Shown here one piece after another: positions 10,011 to 19,589 of a stretch of DNA of 64,000 nucleotides. The notes below the pieces were generated by a model. The model was given only the letters and a program-made list of their open reading frames with translations. It was not told the DNA's origin and ran no database searches. The translations under genes were made by a program, and so were the position numbers. This DNA is from Blasia pusilla (lineage: Eukaryota > Marchantiophyta > Marchantiopsida > Blasiales). The stretch covers positions 44,206,001 through 44,270,000 of the forward strand of contig CM114271.1 in NCBI GenBank assembly GCA_050084515.1. The letters are read 5' to 3'. The stretch's first letter is position 1. Each line of letters starts with the position of its first letter.

Positions 10011-10170
10011 TGATTCGCAACCCTCTGCTTCCCAAATCCGGTAACACATTGCAAATGTAATTGAATGTGTTCTGGTGATCCATTGTGTCAGACAATGTCA
10101 CCCACCGAATTCATCTTGTCAGTAAAAATCTGTTCAGGAGTATTTGTTTTCCTATTCACTATGAATTAAA

Positions 10171-10228
10171 AATTCTCATTCTCATTCTCATTCTCATTAT
10201 GATTCTCTTTCTCATTCTCACCCTCCTC
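10171..10228. repeat. ATTCTC hexanucleotide microsatellite
   Basis: About nine imperfect ATTCTC units just upstream of the transposase ATG. The same repeat precedes the transposase in Y (26069-26092, other strand) and B2 (38039-38066), so it is likely 5' leader. Confidence 0.8.
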
Positions 10229-12347
10229 CCGTATGAAATTTCTCGGAATGGATAATTATGTTAAGCTCACTTGTGGCAGTCATCTGGCGTCCCTTCCTCA
10301 ATCAGAAATCATTCGACCCCAAGCTAGTGAGTCTTTCATAGCAGTGGATGAAAATTTTCTGTCTTCGATTTCTTCTTCAATTGGAACCATCTTTGTATCC
10401 AAAGATGTTAGGTGGACGATGCACGGAAGACATAATAGGTGAGACGGTCCAGCCAGCGACCTCAGACCGTAAAGTATGGAATCTCCTACCTCTAGCAAAT
10501 GGTCAATATAGAGTTTACGGCCTGCCCCAGAATTCGTATGTTTCCCAAGTAGACGGTCTAGAATTTCCTAGTGCTCCAAGCTCTCGTTTGCAACTCCAAG
10601 CTCTGCAGATCCGGCCGACTCCAACCACACTCGTAACAATGTTGTTCTTCCCTGAAGAGATTCCGGATGTTATCAACCTCGGTGGATATGCTTCGGACAC
10701 CAATCGGGCCCTCTGTCTGCCTACTCGTTCCTCTTGCGAGTATTAGGCAATAGTTTGCTTTCGTCTCTGGCCTTGAAAATGTTCAAGCACATTCTTGTCG
10801 ACGAGCTGCCGCCCACGTACGATGGTAATTGCATTTTTGAGTTGCCTCCACTTGCTGCTCCTGCTCAAAAGAAGGATGGAGGACGCCTGAAGGGTATGGA
10901 CAGAAACTCTGATTGTCATGGATGGTGCAAGCTTCAACGGACTAGTGCTTCCATTCCAGATGGTCCTTGGATTGTCTCCCGCCGCCAATGCGTGGGAGCC
11001 TTGGAGTGTAGAAGTCGAGCATGCCCGTATCTAGAGCGCAACGGGCGAGTCAATACGTTGCAATTCCCTCCCAAGAATGCAGAAACTCCATACGAGGTCG
11101 GTGCCACCATACCGCCGGGAGGCCATCGATGTCCTCATTTTCAAGCATCGCCCTTTTGCGTTGGAGCGTGTCGTGCATACATATTTTTCATTATCCACGA
11201 CTTGGGCTCCACGTCAGAGTATACAAGGCTGGCAGTTCATGTTGGCTCCCACACTCATCCTGTGACCGATGCAATTCAAAGATACATCAAGGAGGATGTG
11301 GCGAAGAAAGTAGCCGAGGTCTACAGAAACTCTCCGGGTTCAAAGCCCGGAGTGATCAAGCTCACAACGATATCACAAATTTGTGAACAATTTCTTGGAC
11401 AGGGCGAGATCACGGTGGTTGAGGAGAAACAACTCTGGGAAAATCTCGCATTTCTCGCTGATCCTGAATGCTTCCGGAATTTGCTGCGTCGAATACGAGT
11501 TCTGGATGGAAAGACGGCCGAAATGGATGCCATCGCCAGAATCAAGGCCAACTCCAGATTTCCATTCATTCAGAGATGGCAGTTCATGGGCCATGGAGGC
11601 GAGGGATCCAGGGCCTATGTCTTCAAAATGTCAACCCCAGTCCGTCGAGTGGCCTCGATCTTATAGATCGAATGAGGGAAGGGAAGATCTTTACTGAGCC
11701 GGGTCGGCTTTGATATTTGCTACTGAGTCTTTGAACGGATGGTTGACGATGGGTGCTCACGTTTATGACCATGTGGAGAAGGGACTCAAAACTATATTTG
11801 TGTGTGAAGTAAAGCGTAAGACGTTGGCGTTTGAAGATGTGTTGGTTACTCTTATTGGAAGTGGTGAAGGAAAACAAAAGGCCACCTCCGGAAATTTATG
11901 GGTTCATCGCGGACAATGCACAACCTGGGTGGATTGCTATCGGGAAGTGTGCAGGGTGGAGAGGTTCAAACGATGAGGAAAGGTCGGATGCTTTCCATTG
12001 GCAATGATCTGTGACCGGTACACCAAATCTTGCATCAAGGAGAATAAGAGGACAGAGCATGTCACTCTACTCCAACGCCAAGGACAAAAAACTTGAAGCG
12101 GGCCATGGACCCGCCAGAAGAACTTCATGGGTGGTGGAGGAAGCATGCGATTGAGGGGAAGTACAAAGAGTTGTGCTCTTGGTTGAGTTGGTGGATCACG
12201 TATGAGACAATGGGGAAACTTCATGCGGCAGGTGAGTTCACTATTTTGTCTTGTCAAGCTCACGCAGAGAATTGTTTGTAAAGTTGTAGCTCAGGGTGAG
12301 AAGCGTGGGAATTATATGGATTTCAAACCCAAGAAACCAAGCAAGCT

Positions 12348-12660
12348 GTCAGATGCGACGGGTTGCCCGAGTATGCAACTCGACGGAAACCGACGGGTTG
12401 CCCGAGTGTGCAACCCGACGGAAACCGACGGGTTGCCCAAGGGTGCAACCCGACGGAAACCGACGGGTTGCATCCAGATTTTTGGTGCAACCCGAGTGTG
12501 CAACCCGTCGGGACCGGCCAGTCACGAGTCGTTCATGGGATGCCTGCCTTGCAACCCGTCGGGTTCCGGCGGGTTGCGAGGAAGGTGGGTTTAAAGTTAC
12601 AACACGCCGGGACCCGGACGGTCGCAGAGTCGTTTATGGGATGCCTCGGGGCGAACCCGT
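12348..12660 (+). repeat. Palindrome array inside the transposase gene
   Basis: Seven or so palindrome copies between the coding blocks GNYMDFKPKKPSK and ALCPNTSG. It includes a tandem triplication with units starting at 12375, 12410 and 12445 (period 35 bp). An acceptor-like TCGTTGCAG lies just after at 12728-12736, so the array probably sits in an intron; no good donor is obvious. Equivalent arrays: 23685-23945 and 40198-40456. Confidence 0.65.
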
Positions 12661-13183
12661 CTAGTTCCTCTGTGTCGCTTATTTCTTTGACTCCTGAGTT
12701 ATTTTCGTTCCCTTCTAACATTGCCGTCGTTGCAGGGATTGAACTTTCATGAAAATGCCCTCTGCCCCAACACAAGTGGAGCGAAAAGTGTTCATTCCTC
12801 CTGGAGGTTGTCACAAGCATGCCAACGAATTTCACTTGTGGAGGCATGCCAACAAGACCAGGCAAGAGCAATGCTACGATCAAAGCATCCCATATCTTCC
12901 TCACAAAAGGCATAACAAAAGGAAAGGGGCCGTCGATCTACAAGCTCTATGTCAGAGCGGCTGTGAGATCTGGTGATGAAAAATTGTATGTGGAAGCCTT
13001 CAACCGGTGCGTAGCTTGAACTCCACTCGAGCAAGACGTACACATTGGTGGGGATATTCGTGGGCGGGTTTCAAGACGTCCCATACAGATGGTGGTAGAG
13101 CAGTCCGAGCGAGACTCGTGGAGACCAGATAAGTATCTTGACTTGAGTGAAGGTGAAGAGGCAAAGATCGAGGAACAAATCCG

Positions 13184-14236
13184 GTGATTGATTTGGATGA
13201 GGAAATTACACCGCCAGTATTCGGGGACCCGGACCCGTCCCAAATCCGTGATGGAGTTACTTCTCCAAAATTAGTGAATGTTTTATTTCAAAAGCCCTCC
13301 GTTGCTGGAAGTTCGCAACATCCTATCACTGGGGTGGTTCAACAATATGGGATTCCGGTAATGGAGGTGGATTGCAACCTAAAACGGTGGCATATATCTC
13401 GGAGCAACCCAGGACGTGGACCCACCTGCAGGGCAGGATCTGATGGCATTAGGAGAGCATGCGACACTTTCCTAAATAAGAACTGTACAAGGACCGGACG
13501 ACCACTGCTTGGGTTTTGGGGACTCAAAACCTTTGATCGTTTCACGAGGACCGGGGATCAATTGAAGTACTTCTTCTGCCCAAATGAATCTTGCGCTTTC
13601 CGGAAGTCTTATCCGGCTGCCATTGGAGCTCTCGGGAATACCCCCTGGATTTGGCCCATCGCCGCAGGTACGAACTGCACTCAAGACGAAGTGGACAATC
13701 TTACAAGTGCCGGTTTCAGACTCGTAGACGGGGGAAGTTCGGAGCATGTTCGCATTACAGAGACCTTCGCATTTCGTATTCAACCCAAGATTGATGTCAA
13801 CATGTACCCGGAGAAGGTGGATGATCTCAATCCATTATTTTTGTTTGAGTCTAGAAATGGGGTGAAGAGAAACAGAATATGCAGGCCAACGGTGGAGAGA
13901 GCAAAGCGAATTACATCAGCTTGGGAGGCAAAAATGGAGATCATCGCCACGAAAGATGTCTTGAGTGGCAATGGAATAGGAAGGATGTATTGGGTCAGGA
14001 ACAACACTGTAAATTCAAGTGTCACAGGGGTGTATGTGGTGCACATCTGTTGCTTTCCCACATGTTCATGTGATGACTTTGTCCAAAGAGAGACAAGTGA
14101 CAAAAGGTATTTCCCTTGTAAGCACATGTACTATGTGTTGCTGGTAGTTTTAAGAGAGTCGGAGGTAGAATTAGGAATCCACCAACCAATTCTGTCCCTC
14201 AAAGAAGTTCGAAGTATTTTAAACAAACCACTTTGA
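13184..14236 (+). CDS. C-terminal transposase frame with SWIM zinc finger
   Basis: A 350-codon uninterrupted frame. Its notable element is the SWIM signature at about 14045-14140: CSCDDFVQRETSDKRYFPCK followed by H, i.e. C-x-C-xn-C-x-H, typical of MULE transposases and FAR1/FHY3 relatives. Upstream it has PKIDVNMYPEKVDDLNPLF and MEIIATKDVLSGNGIGRMYW. It ends LKEVRSILNKPL. The block before it (12700-13180) carries ITKGKGPSIYKLYVRAAV in another frame. Confidence 0.8.
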   Translation: MIDLDEEITPPVFGDPDPSQIRDGVTSPKLVNVLFQKPSVAGSSQHPITGVVQQYGIPVMEVDCNLKRWHISRSNPGRGPTCRAGSDGIRRACDTFLNKNCTRTGRPLLGFWGLKTFDRFTRTGDQLKYFFCPNESCAFRKSYPAAIGALGNTPWIWPIAAGTNCTQDEVDNLTSAGFRLVDGGSSEHVRITETFAFRIQPKIDVNMYPEKVDDLNPLFLFESRNGVKRNRICRPTVERAKRITSAWEAKMEIIATKDVLSGNGIGRMYWVRNNTVNSSVTGVYVVHICCFPTCSCDDFVQRETSDKRYFPCKHMYYVLLVVLRESEVELGIHQPILSLKEVRSILNKPL

Positions 14237-14643
14237 GGATGCAAAATGAGGTTTTAGATTGTACTTTTAATTTTCCTCAACCTTCACTGTGAGCTTGAAC
14301 TCTATTCAGCCTTGGGCAAATGATAGATTTTTTCCCGACCTTGGATGGAAAAAGTGATTGGTTCCACACTTATGATTCCACTGATTTTTCAGTTTTCTAA
14401 ATTTTGTGCAATTTGCAACTCGTCAGACTCAGAGGGGTTGCCAAAATATGGAAGAGGAAAAAAAAAAAAAACGTGGGGACTGCTTAATATATGAACAAAA
14501 AAGTGCAAAAAAATTCAAACAAAAAGTTTCCTCTCTTCAACCCAACGGAAACTCTCTTAAAAAAAAGTATCTATTTCGGTTGAAGGTAGTTTCCTCTCTC
14601 CTCTCTCCTCTCTTCCTCTCTTCCTCTCCTGTTACCGCACCTC
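14237..14643. repeat. Right arm and terminal repeat of MULE-A
   Basis: 3' flank of the transposase with one degenerate palindrome near 14414 and the C/T-rich terminal repeat ending TTACCGCACCTC at 14643. The reverse complement of the last ~50 bp shares GGAGAGGAAGAGAGGAAGAG with the left end. Confidence 0.8.
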
Positions 14644-14652
14644 GGAGGCCAC
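14644..14652. repeat. Right target-site duplication of MULE-A
   Basis: GGAGGCCAC, identical to 2269-2277. Confidence 0.92.
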
Positions 14653-15355
14653 AACTGCTCGATAGGTTGAAATATAATCATATCCACCTCCTTAACGAGA
14701 CGACCCTCAAGTAGAGTTGTCTGAGGGGTGAGTTCCCCCCCGTTACCTCTTGCTCTCCATCGTAGCAATTCATCCATCTCTTGCTCACGTCTTTCCATGA
14801 TGGATTCATATGCCCTCCTCCACTGCTCAATGTGGTCAACCATGATAGCTCTTTGTCTTTGATGGAGTTCATCTCTGGGAATCAATTCATTCACGATCCT
14901 CTCCATCTCCTTCTTGAGTCTTTCATGCTCATCTGAAAATTGTTGATGCTCCCCATTCAACATGTTGTATTCCGCTTCCAAATCAAAAGAGCATTGGGAA
15001 TTTGTTATCAATCTCTCCAATTGTGATAGACGAGACATAACCTCACTATTATTGGGAGCACTCTCTCGAGGAGTCTCTCCACAATAGCCTGCATTGTAGA
15101 TATGGCCTACATTGTAGTCATTCCTACTATTTGGTCTATCCTCAAGATAGTACACTGCTTCCGCCCGCATCATGACTCGCCCCTTATCTTCACCTCTAGG
15201 GTTTCTTGACGATCCACCTTGCATGTATTGGCCTGGTAGCAATCATGCTCATGAAGGTTCCACTCTTGCTCATTTTGATTGAGGTTGTGGGGTGCAATCC
15301 TCTTCAACTCTTCGCCTCTTGTGTCTTCCTCGAGACCCATTCTCCATATCACCAT
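14653..15355 (-). pseudogene. Coiled-coil block of the split gene
   Basis: The frame from 15242 downward encodes a long helical, charged region with heptad-like spacing (SRLSQLERLITNS, EHERLKKEMERIVNEL, QWRRAYESIMERREQEMDEL), so a coiled coil of roughly 100 residues is likely. It ends LVKEVDMIIFQPIEQLWPP exactly at the MULE-A target duplication. The segment 15243-15355 continues the gene upstream in a different frame, which indicates a frameshift or an unrecognised intron. Confidence 0.55.
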
Positions 15356-15365
15356 AATGGACATC
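15356..15365. repeat. Left target-site duplication of MULE-C
   Basis: AATGGACATC, repeated at 16026-16035 (9 or 10 bp). Confidence 0.9.
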
Positions 15366-16025
15366 GGGGGCTGGTATTCTGGCAGGAGAGAGGAAGAGAG
15401 GAGAGTCTCTCTTAAAAAAAAAGGCACGAAAGGGAAAAAAAACTCAAACTCTCTTCAAAAAATATGAAGATTATGGATAATAAGTGAGTAATTTTTTTGG
15501 AGATTTTTTTTGAAGAGAGGAAACTGAGTGCAACCCGTCGGAATCCGACGGGTTGCAATTTTTTGGTTTTTTTTTTTTTTGGGTTAAGGAAAAATTTTCA
15601 TTTTTAAGGGATTTCTTTAACATTTGCAACCCGTCGGACTCCAACGGGTTGCTTTCTAGGCATCATGGCAACCTGTTGGACTCCGACGGGTTGCAAACGT
15701 TAAAAAAACCCCAAAAAATGAATTTTTTCCTTAACCATAAAAAAAATAAACCAAAAAAAGTTGCAACCCGTCGGATTTCTGATGGGTTGAAAAGGTAAAC
15801 AAAATTAGAAAAAAAAACACAATTTCAAAAAAAAAAATCACCACCAAATTTTTTTGGAAAAAATTTACCTTTTCAACTTGTCAAAACTTTCCTCTCTCCA
15901 ACTTGTCGGAAACTCTCTTCAAACCAAAAGAGCCCTAGGGGTTGCCAATATCTTCCTCTCTCCTCTCTCTCTTCCTCTCTTCCTCTCTCCTCTCTTCCTA
16001 TCTTCCTCTCCTCTTACCGCTCCTC
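15366..16025 (+). mobile_element. MULE-C, 660-bp non-autonomous family member
   Basis: Begins GGGGGCTGGTATTCTGGCAG and ends TTACCGCTCCTC, the same termini as MULE-A, with its own duplication AATGGACATC. It has no coding sequence: only the purine-rich ends, A/T-rich runs and four palindromes. The A/T-rich segments at about 15578-15608 and 15712-15736 are inverted copies (GGTTAAGGAAAAA and TTTTTCCTTAACC), so the centre could fold back. It would depend on transposase from longer copies. Confidence 0.9.
15530..15789. repeat. Four 27-bp palindromes in MULE-C
   Basis: At 15530-15556 (perfect 13+1+13), 15626-15652, 15668-15694 and 15763-15789. Their presence in a 660-bp derivative shows they stayed when all genes were lost. 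Confidence 0.9.
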
Positions 16026-16035
16026 AATGGACATC
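16026..16035. repeat. Right target-site duplication of MULE-C
   Basis: AATGGACATC, identical to 15356-15365. Confidence 0.9.
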
Positions 16036-16425
16036 CATGTCCTTCATTAACTCCGCCACTTTAAGCTTGACAAATACCTTGCTCACTAACTTCTTCTTGT
16101 TGGCAATAAGACTCTCGTAGTTCGAAAGGCCATTGAACAATGCCCAATCCTTTCGCCACTCTTTCTCCTCCACTTTCCTTGCAAATTCTCCATTCGCACG
16201 CTCCGGCCACTTGATGCGCGACTTCTTCAACTCTAGGGAGAGGATTTGTGGGTCAAGGGCGCCATCCAAGTGCGCCTTCAATTCATCATCCGTGACGATC
16301 TCTCCAATTGTCTTCTTGGTTACCTTTGCATGCGTGGGCAGTTTTTCTTCCCCTCTTCCATCACCCTCTTCGTCGTGAGGACTACGGTCTTCATGAGGCG
16401 GCAATGCCATCTTATCTTTTACCAA
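16036..16425 (-). pseudogene. Charged block of the split gene, cut by MULE-C
   Basis: About 130 codons beginning MVKDKMALPPHEDRSPHDEE. It is acidic and basic mixed and likely helical toward the end (KKKLVSKVFVKLKVAELMKD). The frame runs directly into the MULE-C target duplication. Excising the element continues it as MDVHYGDMENGSR in the sequence left of 15357, which shows that the insertion was in coding DNA or very close to it. No domain is recognised. The initiating Met here may be internal to the ancestral protein. Confidence 0.5.
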
Positions 16426-16954
16426 AATTCAAAAGGAAATAGTGGTTTAGAAATTATTCCAATAATAGTGACACGATGACATTTGGATATATCCATGGAT
16501 CAACCAAAATTAATCATTCACAAACATTTAGAGTCACAAAATTGACCTCTTTCAATGAAATATTCCATTTCTCATGAAAACAATTACAATCGGATATCGG
16601 ATCATATCATTATGGTAATTGGCCTTAATGCTGAATCTACATCGTCTACACCTAATATTTTGGAATTTTCTCTGATATATGCATTAAGATATTCTAAGCT
16701 TTTTTTATCAAAGGGATTCAGAGTTAATGCCCACTTTCAAATCCTTTCCAAGTAAGTAAATCTCACATGCGCGTGGGCATCCCCAACAGGGAGGTTGTAT
16801 GTCACATAATTCAGATCCCTTGGGCATAGATTTTAGTGGCTATGCTAAAAGGGAGATTCTTAGGCCCTATTGTGAACGTTGGTGCTATGTGCCAAACATG
16901 ATTTCTTTGTTCATGCTGCCACCATCTATGAGGTGACTCTAAGCACTCATCCTC

Positions 16955-17359
16955 CTACATAGCATTCCCCCAATCTCCAACCTTGATGTATGGGATAGAG
17001 TTAGCTCCAAAATGGATGAAAATTTTATGCGTATGAAGGTTGGTGTGAAAAACCCCACGCTTGTGGACAGTCTCCATGGTACCAAGAAGGGCAACCACTA
17101 GCTGGACAACATTAGATGCCATCGCAAGACATCTGATCTTTTCCAACTCTCCTGAATTTTCCCCGCCATTCTTCATGGTATGGCATGCTTGCAACCAATT
17201 TTCAAGGTGCCCACCATTCCAATATGGATAGATGCAACTTGGCGGATCCTCGATCAACCTTCCCACCATGCAAAAAAAGCCTTGATGTAAAATAGTCGCA
17301 AACGTATCCTCGCGCATCATCAATTTTCTTGAATATAATCGAGATGATTCCTTAAACAC
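16955..17359 (-). pseudogene. Pseudokinase-like block of the split gene
   Basis: A 134-codon frame ending with a segment like the catalytic loop and magnesium loop of protein kinases: HKRGVFHTNLHTHKIFIHF followed by IKVGDWGNAM. By alignment, HTNLHTHKI stands where active kinases have HRDLKxxNI, and DWG stands for DFG. The catalytic Asp of HRD is replaced by Asn, so this would be a pseudokinase even if expressed. The upstream part (YPYWNGGHLENWL) resembles the hinge and helix D region. About 530 bp without clear coding separates it from the next block, which could be an intron. Confidence 0.5.
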
Positions 17360-17437
17360 CTTAACAAAATAGTAAATATCTTCACTAAAGGCAAGGGTTT
17401 GGTTTATTTTACATCGGTAGACTATTCCGTGTAAACC

Positions 17438-18055
17438 TTATCCCACAATATCCTCTGGATCATTTCCTACTACCAAGTTCTTGTAAAAAATCCATGTAAT
17501 CCCACATGGAACTATCAATATCTGACCCACGGTAGTACTACGTCCCTTGAAAAGACATTGAGCATTATTTAACCTTTCAATGACAGTAGTCTCTACAACA
17601 TTCGGTTGCTCATTCTTGAATTCCTTGAGATCGATATACACTCTCTCGAGGTGAACACCTTGTTGGCCACAAAATTTGCTTAACCTATCGGCCTCTTTGA
17701 CATCCACTTCCCACTGAAATTTCTTTGCAAATCTCCTAGCCAATCTTAGCAATTCCAAGGTGTAGTCATGGAAACCATCCATACCCCTCGAAATATAGGA
17801 TCGTCTCTTCTCTAATGTAAGCTGGAAAAACCAATCTAACCAGGCCTTTCTTATAGCCATGTTGAATTCATTCATGGAATTCACTCTTGGCCTCTTGGCA
17901 CTATCGAGTCTATCATCGGTCTCATTTTGGTTATCTCCCACTCTTGAGGACCCAACCCCACTAGACTCTTGGCCTCTTGGCACTATTAAGTCTATCATCG
18001 GTCTCATTTCGGTTATCTCCCACTCTTGAGGACCCAACCCCACTAGACATTTCAC
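17438..18055 (-). pseudogene. N-terminal block of the kinase/RING-like gene
   Basis: Open frame of 205 codons. From about residue 60 it reads as an ordinary soluble protein rich in charged and aromatic residues (for example KAWLDWFFQLTLEKRRSYIS and LARRFAKKFQWEVDVKEAD). No family is recognised with certainty; an N-terminal regulatory domain in front of the kinase-like block would fit. The first about 55 residues come from an 82-bp tandem duplication read in two frames and are probably not ancestral coding sequence. The next block starts 78 bp downstream, which could be a short intron. Confidence 0.5.
17884..18047. repeat. Two tandem copies of an 82-bp unit
   Basis: The segment starting CTCTTGGCCTCTTGGCACTAT at 17884 recurs at 17966 with very few changes and ends at 18047. 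Because 82 is not a multiple of three, the overlapping minus-strand ORF reads the two copies in different frames. Confidence 0.9.
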
Positions 18056-19579
18056 TCGGATGAAGAGGATAAGAAAATCTCCTTAGAAAAAAAAACCAAC
18101 AAAAAATAGTATGAGTTGAGATAAGGAAGTACCAAAAAATAAAATGATATGAGATACTAAGACAGTGGCTCGAGTAATGCTCACACACGTGAATGGAGGA
18201 ATAAGATTTTGGCTTATGTAGGTCACTCAAAAGGAATATATGCGTGTTTAGATAAGTTTCATTGACCACCTCCACATCCCAAATGTGCTCAAGGAGTCAA
18301 TGAAACGAATCTATAACTTGCGTTTGTGAATCGAAAATCTCAAAATCACCAAAAAAGTTTAGTGACACAAGAGATTTCCACACTCACAACCTTGCAGCTA
18401 ATGTGGAGTTAATTGGGGTTTGTTTAGGACACAACAAGGAGGGAAAATATCCAAGTGTGTTACAAAAAAATCCAACAACCCCCAAAAGGCCCGCAACGGA
18501 TTTCTCCAAATTCCACAACGCTTGAAGCCCTTAACTATCAAGGAACCAATGAAATTTGGAGCCTAATCCAAGAAACACTCAAAGAAATGGAAAAAAATGA
18601 GAGAAATCATGATGAGGGATAATTGGGGTTAATTAGCCCAAAACCCCATCCTTATAAGCATTTTTTTGGGCCCATTTGTGGGCCCAAAACTTATGGTTTA
18701 TCCCAAATGAGGAATGGGACACATGCCCAACTTTTTTGCGACACGAGCCTGACCGAGAATAGGCGCGGGATGTCATGCGCACTTGCAGAACAAGGGTGGA
18801 ATGCTCGGAGTGCACGGGCCTGGGTGGGGGCCGCACCCAATGCATGCTCATGGGGCCCGCACCTTGGCCCGTAAGGACATGTCCATCCTCGAGAAGGACA
18901 TATGTCGGCAGATAGGGACAAGTCCGAGGACACAGACTTTGTCCGCTTGCAACCTTGGGGAGGGGGAAGGATTAACTACTTAGGTCTTTCAGTTCCAATA
19001 TCACCACTTGATACATACTTTGTGGGTCATGATTGAGTATGGTGATTTGCTCCAAGGAGAATTCGTGCAACACTATGCTAAGGTCGTGGGGAATTTGAAG
19101 TCATTTAATAGCTACTATTGGAATCCTTGAATCCAAGAGTAGCCGTTTAATGCCTTTGTAGAAAATTTATCTACATTCATAATAAAGTGGAGCAAGAAAT
19201 ATGCATGGGTAGCAAGGATATAATCCTTTGAAATATGGCTAATTGTGGAAGCACAAATAATAAATCCAATCATAGTGACATTGAGCCTTAGACAAGTGGA
19301 TAAGTGTCATGAAAGAAGAGTACGAAATGGTTCTAAGACTTGCAAGCAAATGTGACCTTTATAATTTTGACAGATGTATGTATGGAAGAAGTCTGCTAAC
19401 CTCATAACTATTCATACTACTAAACTGAAATGAAAGCATTCATATGAAAACTTTAAATTACAAACAATTTTGCTTCACATATTGATATATCAGTAAACCC
19501 CCAAGCTAGAGACTCTTATTTGACAATGTCCACCAAATAACATCTTGAAATCGAGTAACATCTAATATCTTGAAAAGTG
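18056..19579. other. Intergenic DNA without a supported gene
   Basis: Upstream side of the split gene, then a GC-richer stretch at 18620-18970 with overlapping short ORFs in several frames, then AT-rich sequence. Nothing recognisable and no palindromes of the MULE family. Confidence 0.5.
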
Positions 19580-19589
19580 CCCCAGAAGA
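19580..19589. repeat. Left target-site duplication of composite MULE-B
   Basis: CCCCAGAAGA, repeated at 42427-42436. Confidence 0.9.

Larger units (their letters stand above)
9040..10230. promoter_or_regulatory. Divergent promoter region of MULE-A
   Basis: About 1.2 kb separating the methyltransferase-like gene (minus) and the transposase (plus). It contains a short leader repeat near 9128-9177 (two copies of a 24-bp unit with GTCGAACCGTCTCGCTCTCG), a TATA box for the minus gene, a palindrome array at about 9407-10010 and an ATTCTC microsatellite just before the transposase start. The same order is kept in both other copies, so the layout is ancestral to the family. Confidence 0.7.
10248..14236 (+). 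pseudogene. MULE transposase of MULE-A, frameshifted
   Basis: The gene starts at the ATG of MDNYVKLTCGSHL, conserved in all three copies. In order it encodes an N-terminal region (VDENFLS, VQPATSDRKVWNLLP), a Cys-rich segment around 10900-11040 (CHGWCKLQRTSAS, VSRRQCVGALECRSRACPY) that may bind zinc, a helical region with SHTHPVTDAIQRYIKEDVAK, the DDE-type core around 11700-12290 (best read in Y as YGFMADNAQPGWIAIREVF, then AFHWQ and HGWWRKHAIEGKYKELC), a palindrome-bearing gap at about 12348-12660, and a 350-codon C-terminal frame at 13184-14236 with the SWIM finger CSCDDFV...CKHMYYVLL. Such proteins bind the terminal repeats and cut and paste the element. Frame breaks near 10750, 11670, 12170 and 13050 make this copy inactive. 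Start chosen by conservation. Confidence 0.8.
2278..14643 (+). mobile_element. MULE-A, 12.4-kb Mutator-like element with two divergent genes
   Basis: The element begins GGGGGCTGGTATTCTGGCAG and ends with TTACCGCACCTC, flanked by the 9-bp duplication GGAGGCCAC. Both ends carry imperfect inverted repeats dominated by a purine-rich tract (inward strand GGAGAGGAAGAGAGG). Inside, the left half carries a minus-strand ParB/methyltransferase-like gene (4048-9010), the centre a palindrome-rich divergent promoter (about 9040-10230), and the right half a plus-strand transposase gene (10248-14236). Non-coding gaps are filled with 27-bp palindromes. Both genes have frame breaks, so this copy is not autonomous as it stands. 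It interrupts the minus-strand kinase/RING-like gene. Confidence 0.9.
1529..18055 (-). pseudogene. Host-like gene (pseudokinase-like, coiled-coil, RING-like) split by two MULEs
   Basis: Five minus-strand coding blocks lie in order from 18055 down to 1529 and look like parts of one gene: an N-terminal block (17438-18055), a kinase-like block (16955-17359), a charged block (16036-16425), a coiled-coil block (about 14653-15355) and a RING-like C-terminal block (1529-2268). MULE-A and MULE-C sit between blocks with clean target duplications. Removing each element and one duplication joins the flanks: the fourth block then reads on toward the fifth through the codons for LWPP, and the third reads MDVHYGDMENG into the fourth. 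The joined reading still contains frame changes and an in-frame TGA at 1688-1690, so the gene was decaying or has unrecognised introns. Kinase plus RING-like architecture suggests a signalling or ubiquitin-ligase role, but that is inference. The blocks could also be two adjacent genes. Confidence 0.6.

Noticed and set aside
9381-10049. 222-codon minus-strand ORF and similar long ORFs (12363-12752, 37304-38032, 26334-27053)
   Set aside because: They run through palindrome arrays, whose unit lacks stops in all frames. The predicted proteins are just iterated translations of the repeat.
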